Source: UBA6911 sp964481255 (GTDB taxonomy: Bacteria; Acidobacteriota; UBA6911). From it: a DNA stretch of 22,249 nt. The position numbers were made by a program, and so were the translations under genes. The DNA is taken from contig CAYZTZ010000048.1 of NCBI GenBank assembly GCA_964481255.1, positions 1 through 22,249 on the forward strand, in the 5' to 3' direction. The notes under the pieces were generated by a model that was not told the origin of the DNA, did no database searches, and saw only the letters and a list, made by a program, of their open reading frames with translations. Positions 16,261 through 22,249 of the stretch are shown here, one piece after another. Each line of letters opens with the position of its first letter. The first letter of the stretch is position 1.

Positions 16261-17189
16261 CCGAAACAGCCGTCATTCTGGATGAAGTTTCGAAGTTCTA
16301 CGGCGAGGTGCTCGGCGTCAACCGTGTCACTCTGAACATTCCGCCCGGAATCACGAGCCTCGTCGGACCGAACGGCTCCGGCAAAACGACGCTTTTGAAC
16401 CTCATGGCGGGGTTGATTCACCCCGACAACGGCTCGATCCTGATGCGGGGCGTTTCCCCCAGGGACCCCGAGCGCCTGATGCGCGTCACCGGATACGCAA
16501 CCCAGTATGACGCTTCGCCCCGCTGGGCGACCGGCTTCAGCTTCATCGCTTCCGGTCTGCTGCTGTTCGGATACGGCCGCGCGGAAGCCGAGGAAAAGGC
16601 ATGGAAGGCCATGGAGCGCCTGGGCCTCACGGGCGCGGCGCACCGCAGGATGGCGGCCTATTCCAAGGGAATGCGGCAGCGCGTCCGCCTGGCGCAGGCG
16701 ATCGCCCACGAACCGGATCTTCTGCTGCTCGATGAACCCCTCAACGGGCTGGATCCGCTGATCCGCGCCGAGACCATCGCGCTATTCCGCGAATGGGCCG
16801 CCCAGGGAAGGCATGTCATTCTTTCCAGCCATGTCCTGCAGGAAGTGGACGTGATCAGCGACCGGGTGATCCTGATCTCCAACGGCATGATCGTGGCGGA
16901 GGGAAAGATCCGCGACGTGCGCGAGGAGATCCGCGAGCGTCCCAGCCAGTTCATCATCCGCTGCCGCGAAGCGTCCCGTGTCGCGTCTCTGCTTTTCAAC
17001 GAGGAGCATATCACCGAGATCCGCATGCACGAGGACCGTCTGGGCTTCCTGGTGATGACGCGGGACCGCGAGCGGCTCTCCCGCTTGATCGGGCGCATCG
17101 CCCTCGACGGGTTTCACATCGACGCGGTCCTTCCGGCGGACGAGAACGTGGACGCCCTTTATGAATATCTGATCCCCGAGGGGAGGTAG
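16257..17189 (+). CDS. ABC transporter ATP-binding protein (second pair)
   Basis: A 310-residue ATPase: Walker A GPNGSGKTT near residue 40, signature YSKGMRQ, Walker B/D-loop LLLLDEPLNGLDPL, H-loop SSHVLQEVD. The C-terminal accessory domain ends with a DENVDALYEYL motif, as in other ABC-2 exporters. It starts with GTG overlapping the stop of the first permease by four bases and ends nine bases before the second permease. It is similar in layout to the first ATPase but not a near-copy, so the two permeases probably each have their own motor or form a heterodimer. Confidence 0.93.
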   Translation: MTETAVILDEVSKFYGEVLGVNRVTLNIPPGITSLVGPNGSGKTTLLNLMAGLIHPDNGSILMRGVSPRDPERLMRVTGYATQYDASPRWATGFSFIASGLLLFGYGRAEAEEKAWKAMERLGLTGAAHRRMAAYSKGMRQRVRLAQAIAHEPDLLLLDEPLNGLDPLIRAETIALFREWAAQGRHVILSSHVLQEVDVISDRVILISNGMIVAEGKIRDVREEIRERPSQFIIRCREASRVASLLFNEEHITEIRMHEDRLGFLVMTRDRERLSRLIGRIALDGFHIDAVLPADENVDALYEYLIPEGR

Positions 17190-17198
17190 GAAAAGCCC

Positions 17199-18728
17199 GT
17201 GGATCATCCGCCCCGCCTGAAACAGGCCTGGATCATCGCGAGGATCGAGATGCGGCGCGCCTTTCTGTCCAAACGCGCCCTCTGGGTCTATGGGCTGGCG
17301 CTGTTTCCATCTCTCATCTTCCTCGGCCACAGCGTCCAGGTGCGATTCCGGCGCGACAGCCTCTCCGCCCGCGGTCTGACGCCGCCGGCTCTCATGGACG
17401 GCGTTTCCATCGGGGAGCCGGCGGAAACCGTTCTGAAGCGGCTCGGGGAGCCGCCGCGCGATTTTCAATGGGAAAGCCGCCGGCGTGTCCCCAACAAGGG
17501 CGAAGACCCCGGCGTCACCACGCATCGGATAGAACCCGCCTTTGAGGCGCGTTTCATCAGGCTCAACGTCCTCGTTCCCACGCACACGGGCGACCGGTCG
17601 GCAAGGATCTGCGAGCTGGAGGTCTATGGAGACGGCCCCGTCAACCTCGCGCTCCATCGTCCGGCCGCCGGCAGCGCCGCGTGCAGCGCCGAAGAAGGAC
17701 CGGACAAGGCTTTCGACGGCGCGGTCGGCGGCGGGAAGAAGGACTGCTGGTGTTCCTCGGCGCGCAACCGGTTTCTGCAGGTCGATCTCGGGGACGTGCA
17801 GACGATCCGGCGCATTGTCGTCAAGCATGCCGGCGCGGCAGGGGAAAGCGAGGATCTCAACACCCTGCTGTTCAATATCCAGGCGAGCAGGGACAGCAGG
17901 GTCTTTACAACGATTGTGAATCCCACGGGTACAAGATTCACCGATGAGATCGTATCGCGCCGCAGGATGACCTATTTCGACGGACGGCGCGAGGCGCGCC
18001 TGGAGTTCGCCGATGGGAAACTGGTCTCCAGGGACATCCGTCCTCTGCTCGACTTCGAGGAAGACCGGCGGATATTCGCCGGCGTCTTTCAATTTTTCTA
18101 TCTGCGTCTCGCGATTTTCTTCGGCTGTCTCGGCATTTTCATGAATCTGTTCCGCGGGGAATTCCTGGACAAGACGCTCCATTTCTGGTTCCTATTCCCT
18201 GCGCGGCGCGAGGTGCTGCTGGCCGGCAAATACGGCGCCGGACTCATCGCCTCGACGGTCATTTTCGTGGGCGGGGCCCTCGTGTGCTTTGCGGTTCTTC
18301 TTGGGACGCACGCCCCGGCCGAGGTCGAGGCCTACTGGCTAAGCGCCGGCATGGCGCACGCCTTCTTGTACGCCGCCGCGTCCGCTCTGGCCTGCGTCGG
18401 ATACGGCAGCGTTTTTCTCGCGGCCGGCCTTCTGCTGCGCAATCCCATCGTCCCCGCCGCCGCCCTCCTCGCGTGGGAAAGTATCAACGGCTTTCTGCCC
18501 GAAATCCTGCAGAAATTGAGCGTGCTGCACTACCTGCAATCCCTGTGCCCCGTACCGGCTCCTGTCGACAAGGATTTGCCGGCCATTCTTCAGCTTCTTC
18601 TTGCGCCCGCCGCCCCGGCGTCGCGTGCGGGCGCGGTTTTGGGACTGCTCGCGGTGACGGTCTTCGTGCTGTGGCTCGGCTGTCTCGCCATACGCCGGAT
18701 GGAAGTCTCCTACGGCACCGAGGCCTGA
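17199..18728 (+). CDS. ABC-type permease with discoidin (F5/8 type C)-like domain in the extracytoplasmic loop
   Basis: A 509-residue membrane protein. Helix 1 is at about 28-47 (ALWVYGLALFPSLIFLG). A loop of about 240 residues follows before the next helix near residue 295 (FFYLRLAIFFGCLGIFM), and four or five further helices complete the ABC-2 fold. The loop begins with VSIGEPAETVLKRLGEPP, reminiscent of BamE/SmpA-type repeats. It continues with RFIRLNVLVPTHTG...ICELEVYG, a typical end of a discoidin domain. A second discoidin-like stretch follows (NLALHRPAAGS, DKAFDG, RFLQVDLGDVQTIRRIVV). Such domains usually bind sugars, lipids or proteins. The GTG start follows GAGGTAGG. It lies nine bases after its ATPase. 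The domain assignment is by motif pattern; substrate unknown. Confidence 0.82.
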   Translation: MDHPPRLKQAWIIARIEMRRAFLSKRALWVYGLALFPSLIFLGHSVQVRFRRDSLSARGLTPPALMDGVSIGEPAETVLKRLGEPPRDFQWESRRRVPNKGEDPGVTTHRIEPAFEARFIRLNVLVPTHTGDRSARICELEVYGDGPVNLALHRPAAGSAACSAEEGPDKAFDGAVGGGKKDCWCSSARNRFLQVDLGDVQTIRRIVVKHAGAAGESEDLNTLLFNIQASRDSRVFTTIVNPTGTRFTDEIVSRRRMTYFDGRREARLEFADGKLVSRDIRPLLDFEEDRRIFAGVFQFFYLRLAIFFGCLGIFMNLFRGEFLDKTLHFWFLFPARREVLLAGKYGAGLIASTVIFVGGALVCFAVLLGTHAPAEVEAYWLSAGMAHAFLYAAASALACVGYGSVFLAAGLLLRNPIVPAAALLAWESINGFLPEILQKLSVLHYLQSLCPVPAPVDKDLPAILQLLLAPAAPASRAGAVLGLLAVTVFVLWLGCLAIRRMEVSYGTEA

Positions 18729-18744
18729 CCCGGACAACGGGTCA
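18726..18744. terminator. Hairpin between convergent genes
   Basis: TGACCCG (18726-18732) and CGGGTCA (18738-18744) form a perfect seven-pair stem with a five-base loop. The first arm includes the stop codon of the ABC permease. There is no T-run, so it may be a pausing or shared weak terminator between this gene and the convergent GH3 gene. Confidence 0.5.
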
Positions 18745-18764
18745 CGTTCGGCGTGCATCCGTTG

Positions 18765-20636
18765 CTAGTAGCTCAATCCATAACCCAAGGGGAAAAGAGG
18801 ATCATATTTGTCCTTCGGGACATGGATATTGAGCGGAAGCTGGCCCATCGACCTTGGCCAGGAAAACGATAGTCTCCCGGTCGGCTTGTAATCGCCGAAC
18901 AGCACATCCGCGATCCCCTGCCCTTCCGTGCCCGGAAGGAAAGCTGCGATCAAGGCGTCCGCGTCGGCGAGGGCGTCGTTGATGATCATCGGGCGGCCGG
19001 ATATCAGGATCACGACCACGGGGATGCCGGCCTTCTTCAGATTACGGACCACGCCGATGTCCTCCTCCCCGAGCGTAAGGTCCGCGCGGTCGCCGACCCC
19101 TTCCGCGTAGGGCTTTTCCCCGATGACCGCGACGCCGATGGAAGCGCCTCCCGCCCCGCTTCCGTCCGCTGAATAAGTTACTTTGGTCCGGCTGGACACG
19201 GCGGCCTTGACGGCTTCCAGCACCGTGGTGCCGCCTGAGGTGACCTTGCCGCTCTGCCCTTGCCATTGAATGGTCCAGCCGCCGCACTGGTTGCCGATAT
19301 CGTCGGCGCTCTTGCCGGAAACGTGGATGCGGGCGGTCCTTTTGGAGATGGGGAGCGTCCTGTTTTCATTTTTCAGCAGCACCATGGATCTGCGCACGGC
19401 TTCCCGAGCGACCGCCCGGTGCGCGGCCGAGCCGAAGGTCCTGTGCAGCTTCCGGTCCGCCTTCTGCGAGCGGTTTTTGTCCATCAGTCCCATGGCGAAC
19501 TTGACGCGCAGGATGCGCGTGACCGCGTCGTCGATGCGCGACATCGGCACACGGCCCTCATCCACAAGCTCTTTCAATCTTACGAAGAAATCCCGGTAGC
19601 GGTTAGGCTCCATCGCCATGTCCATTCCCGCGTTGATGGAGATTTCAATGGATCCCTTGTAGTCGCCCGGCTTGATCTGGCCGATGGCGTTGTAGTCCGA
19701 AATCAGGAAACCTTCGAATCCCAGTTCTTGCTTCAGTATTTCGGTCAGCAGCCGCTTGCTCGCGGAACAGCGGACGCCGTTCCACATGCTGTAGGAAGGC
19801 ATGATGCTTCCGACGCCGGCCTTCACGGCGGCGATGTAGCCCGGCAGATGGATGCGCCGCAACGTTGCTTCATCCACTCGGGTGTCGCCCTGATCGAGCC
19901 ACAGTCGACCCTTGTCTCCCGGGGGCACGCCGGGCCGTCCCGCCGTCGTAGCGGACGTGCCGCCGTCCCCCACGTAATGTTTCGCGCAGGCCAGGATCGA
20001 GAGCCGCCGGTTCAGACTGAGCCCCTGCAAGCCTCGAACCGCAGCTGCCCCAAGCGTTGCGACAACCGCCGGATCCTCTGAAAAACCTTCATAGGTCCTT
20101 CCCCAGCGGATATCCTGAGGGACGGTCACGCAGGGGGAGAAGGTCCACTGAATCCCGGTGGCGCGCACCTCTTCGGCCGTGATTCTGCCGATCTTCTCGA
20201 CCAGTTTCGGGTCGCGCGTGCAGCCGAGGCCGATGTTGTGCGGAAATATGACGGCGCCCAGCACGTTGCTGTGTCCGTGCACCGCATCGATGCCGTACAG
20301 GACGGGGATTGCGAGGCGCGTCTTCAGGGCTTCGGCCTGAACCCGATCGTAGAGATTGGTCCACGCTTCGAGGCTGTTCCCTTCGGCGGGATCCGAACTG
20401 CCGCCGCTCAGGACGGAGCCGATGAAATATCTCTGTATGTCCCCCGGATTGGCGAGGACCGGCCCCTGCTCCGCCTGAATCATCTGCCCGATTTTCTCCT
20501 CGAGCGTCATTGCGGACAGCAGCTCCCGGACCTGAGGGTCGTAGGAAGACAGAGGCCTGGGCCGCGAAGCCGCCGGCAGAAATTGAAAAGACACAAGGAA
20601 CAGCAGGATCGCAAGCCAGGATTGACAGGGTTTCAT
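18765..20636 (-). CDS. Exported glycoside hydrolase family 3 beta-glucosidase/exo-glucanase
   Basis: A 623-residue enzyme that removes terminal glucose from beta-glucans with retention of configuration. A signal peptide covers residues 1-24 (LAILLFLVSFQFLPAAS). The barrel domain (30-370) carries KHYVGDGGT at 219-227 and the catalytic nucleophile D314 in GFLISDYNAI. The second domain contains IGEKPYAEGVGD, matching the region that holds the acid/base glutamate in the plant ExoI-like branch. The C-terminus is PLFPLGYGLSY, a common GH3 ending. The start at 20636 was chosen over an ATG 33 bases upstream because GAAGGG lies about eight bases before it and the signal peptide then starts directly. 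It is convergent with the ABC permease. Confidence 0.94.
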   Translation of the reverse strand: MKPCQSWLAILLFLVSFQFLPAASRPRPLSSYDPQVRELLSAMTLEEKIGQMIQAEQGPVLANPGDIQRYFIGSVLSGGSSDPAEGNSLEAWTNLYDRVQAEALKTRLAIPVLYGIDAVHGHSNVLGAVIFPHNIGLGCTRDPKLVEKIGRITAEEVRATGIQWTFSPCVTVPQDIRWGRTYEGFSEDPAVVATLGAAAVRGLQGLSLNRRLSILACAKHYVGDGGTSATTAGRPGVPPGDKGRLWLDQGDTRVDEATLRRIHLPGYIAAVKAGVGSIMPSYSMWNGVRCSASKRLLTEILKQELGFEGFLISDYNAIGQIKPGDYKGSIEISINAGMDMAMEPNRYRDFFVRLKELVDEGRVPMSRIDDAVTRILRVKFAMGLMDKNRSQKADRKLHRTFGSAAHRAVAREAVRRSMVLLKNENRTLPISKRTARIHVSGKSADDIGNQCGGWTIQWQGQSGKVTSGGTTVLEAVKAAVSSRTKVTYSADGSGAGGASIGVAVIGEKPYAEGVGDRADLTLGEEDIGVVRNLKKAGIPVVVILISGRPMIINDALADADALIAAFLPGTEGQGIADVLFGDYKPTGRLSFSWPRSMGQLPLNIHVPKDKYDPLFPLGYGLSY

Positions 20637-20732
20637 ATCGTTTTCCCTTCTTTGCAGCATCTCGAACAAACGCCAGCCTATTGTATGCAGCCATGGTCGT
20701 CACACATGGAGTGGACAGCCGCCAGCGTCGCA

Positions 20733-21629
20733 TCAATGAGAAGACCCCGGGGACAGTCCCCTTTCCCGCACGGCGTTGCTGATCTCCTGGAGGTCCTTGG
20801 ATGCGATGGACATAATTTCCAGGGCGAAATCAGGATTATGCGCGGATCGCGAGCCGTCCCGCGCGAGAATGGAGAGATTGAACCGGATGTCCTGAAGCTT
20901 GGACTTCAACGGCGCGCTCAGGGCGTCCGGCATTGCCTTGAACAGGGCGTCTATCCGGCCCAGGTCCGCCTGAAGAACAACCATCTTATCCTGATAGTCG
21001 CTTTGCCATTCCTGGATCTGCAGAGCGCGCATCTTGCGGGTGTTGCCCTTATGGCAGACGGTGCATGTGTCGGCGCGCTCTTCGGAAAGATCCGGGTCGT
21101 CGGGCCGCAGCACCTTCATCCGGTGATTCCCTTCCGTCATATGGCAGGAAATGCACGGCACGCCGGAATGGATGCTCCTCATTTCGCCGACGCCCCGGGC
21201 TCCTTCGCCTTTGAGCACGGACCGCTGCATATGACAGGATTCACAGAGCGATTCGGGGTCCGCAACCAGCTTTTGGGGCAGTTTGCTCCCGCGAGGATCG
21301 TGACAGGCCAGGCATGAGACGGTGTGAAAACTCTCCTTTCGGGTCATGTCCGCCTTGCCGCCCTGCAGCTTTGCCTTGAAACCTTCGGCGGAGTGACAGG
21401 CGTAACAATCGGCCGTGGATTTGGCGTTCGCAAGGCGGCCGATCGCCTTGCTGTGGCCGGAGGCTTCCCACATGCTCTGCTTCTCCGCGTGGCATGGACT
21501 GCACGACGTGAAGCCCGTGTGATCCGGAATCTCCTTTTTGTCTTGAGGGACAGCCAGGGAGAAGATCCCGGCGACGGCCATGATCGCCGCGCCTTTGAGA
21601 ATCGCCTTGAGCGCCATTGGACTGTTCAT
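20733..21629 (-). CDS. Exported six-haem cytochrome c
   Basis: A 298-residue periplasmic or surface electron carrier. A short N-terminal signal (ILKGAAIMAVAGIFSLAV) is followed by six CxxCH haem sites, in order CSPCH, CYACH, CLACH, CESCH, CISCH and CTVCH. All fall in the first two thirds of the mature protein; the last 80 or so residues are helical and haem-free. The arrangement resembles doubled-CxxCH decahaem/NrfB-like carriers, but the partner is not visible. The start at 21629 is supported by GGAGCGG about nine bases upstream; the longer frame to 21824 adds residues with no signal character. It lies 96 bases upstream of the GH3 gene on the same strand. Confidence 0.9.
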   Translation of the reverse strand: MNSPMALKAILKGAAIMAVAGIFSLAVPQDKKEIPDHTGFTSCSPCHAEKQSMWEASGHSKAIGRLANAKSTADCYACHSAEGFKAKLQGGKADMTRKESFHTVSCLACHDPRGSKLPQKLVADPESLCESCHMQRSVLKGEGARGVGEMRSIHSGVPCISCHMTEGNHRMKVLRPDDPDLSEERADTCTVCHKGNTRKMRALQIQEWQSDYQDKMVVLQADLGRIDALFKAMPDALSAPLKSKLQDIRFNLSILARDGSRSAHNPDFALEIMSIASKDLQEISNAVRERGLSPGSSH

Positions 21630-21676
21630 CGTTGAGCCGCTCCCGCCGGCGGGCCGCAATGGAAGGACCGCCACGC

Positions 21677-21706
21677 GATATAATGATTGCCATAATCCGG
21701 CGACAA
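21677..21706 (-). promoter_or_regulatory. Candidate promoter of the cytochrome c gene
   Basis: On the minus strand TTGTCG (21706-21701) and TATATC (21682-21677) are 18 bp apart, about 48 bp before the ATG. Both match the sigma70 consensus at four of six. A TATAAT also occurs on the plus strand at 21679-21684, so the direction is uncertain. Confidence 0.33.
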
Positions 21707-21852
21707 AACCCAGCCTATAATCCCGAAGACTCCGGCCCCGGACGCAAAGCCGTTGCGAATCCACGCAAGGTGCGGTAATGTGGGATGCGCGGCCAAGCCG
21801 TGATCCTATGAGAGTACCAACCAATCCACAACATCAACGCATCGGAGGTCCC

Positions 21853-22249
21853 ATGAGCCTCAATCCATCCCGAAGGCAGTTTCTGCAGGCCGGGCTTGCC
21901 CTGCCTGCCGCCGGCCTGCTTCCATCGCAAGCGCCGGATCCGTCGCCCCGATCGTCGCCCGGAGTCGTCTACAGAACCCTGGGCAAGACCGGGCTTAAGG
22001 TTACCGGCGTCGGCTTTGGGATCGGCTTCGTTCCGGATCCCGAGCTCGTGACACGAGCCCTGGACATGGGCATCAATTATTACGACACATCCCGTGTTTA
22101 TGGAGACAGTGAAAAGATCTTCGGAGGCATCATTAAGGGAAGGCAAAGGGATAGGATCATTATCGCCACCAAGTCCCCCTCCAGGAAAAAGGACGCGATC
22201 CTCAAGGATCTGGACACCAGCCTCAAGGAGCTCGGCACGGATTACGTCG
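21853..22249 (+). CDS. Aldo/keto reductase with Tat signal, cut by the window edge
   Basis: The first 132 codons of an NAD(P)H-dependent aldo/keto reductase. The N-terminus SRRQFLQAGLALPAAGLL is a twin-arginine export signal. The mature part begins VVYRTLGKTGLKVTGVGFG, the usual AKR opening. The catalytic aspartate and tyrosine are in NYYDTSRVYGDSE and the catalytic lysine is in IIIATKSP; the active-site histidine lies beyond the edge. GGAGG ends four bases before the ATG. Tat export implies folding with cofactor in the cytoplasm before transfer, a known variant in oxidoreductases of this type. It is divergent from the cytochrome gene, with a 223-base gap. Confidence 0.9.
   Translation, partial: MSLNPSRRQFLQAGLALPAAGLLPSQAPDPSPRSSPGVVYRTLGKTGLKVTGVGFGIGFVPDPELVTRALDMGINYYDTSRVYGDSEKIFGGIIKGRQRDRIIIATKSPSRKKDAILKDLDTSLKELGTDYV

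Noticed and set aside
16782..18182. 466-codon minus-strand frame
   Set aside because: Antisense to the second ABC pair; no recognisable domain.
20238..21317. 359-codon plus-strand frame across GH3 and cytochrome genes
   Set aside because: Spans two real minus-strand genes and their gap; shadow.

Overview
This is a GC-rich (about 60-65%) bacterial chromosomal window. Gene starts are preceded by Shine-Dalgarno sites and the products include both exported and membrane proteins. No rRNA, tRNA, CRISPR array, integrase or insertion sequence was seen. The mix of genes fits an Acidobacteriota-like or other deep-branching, largely anaerobic, Sec-decoding bacterium. That mix is a short HxxxCxxC zinc-finger protein, an N-terminally extended HflX, a six-haem cytochrome c, a GH3 glycosidase, an Alvin-type ferredoxin and a Sec-containing UGSC-family protein. 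The taxonomic guess rests on gene style only and is weak.

Layout. 1-2212: shikimate kinase aroK (+) converges on a minus-strand pair, a zinc-dependent dehydrogenase followed by type II dehydroquinase aroQ. The dehydrogenase reading frame carries one internal TGA directly after its catalytic-zinc cysteine. 2213-3967: mostly non-coding sequence around a 2[4Fe-4S] ferredoxin with a clear terminator and a 63-residue zinc-finger protein with a plausible promoter. 3968-5043: a minus-strand pair, an exported cysteine-rich protein and a three-helix membrane protein, neither recognised. 5227-8558: the ComM-like AAA+ ATPase and the GTPase HflX diverge; HflX appears to start at a non-canonical ATC codon. 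8890-10644: a UGSC-family protein read through an in-frame TGA (selenocysteine), closed by a strong terminator. 10750-10968: a small doubtful ORF.

11231-18728 is a coherent same-strand block: ECF sigma factor, a large zinc-finger/FecR/DUF3352-like membrane regulator, then two ABC ATPase-permease pairs. The last permease has a discoidin-like domain in its large non-cytoplasmic loop. The last three genes overlap or nearly touch. This looks like a self-regulated envelope or export system and is one of the two main points of interest. The other is the pair of in-frame TGA codons: one in a family known to contain selenocysteine (UGSC), one in a family for which I know of no selenoprotein (medium-chain dehydrogenase).

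18765-22249: a minus-strand exported GH3 beta-glucosidase and a six-haem cytochrome c, then the start of a Tat-exported aldo/keto reductase that runs off the right edge.
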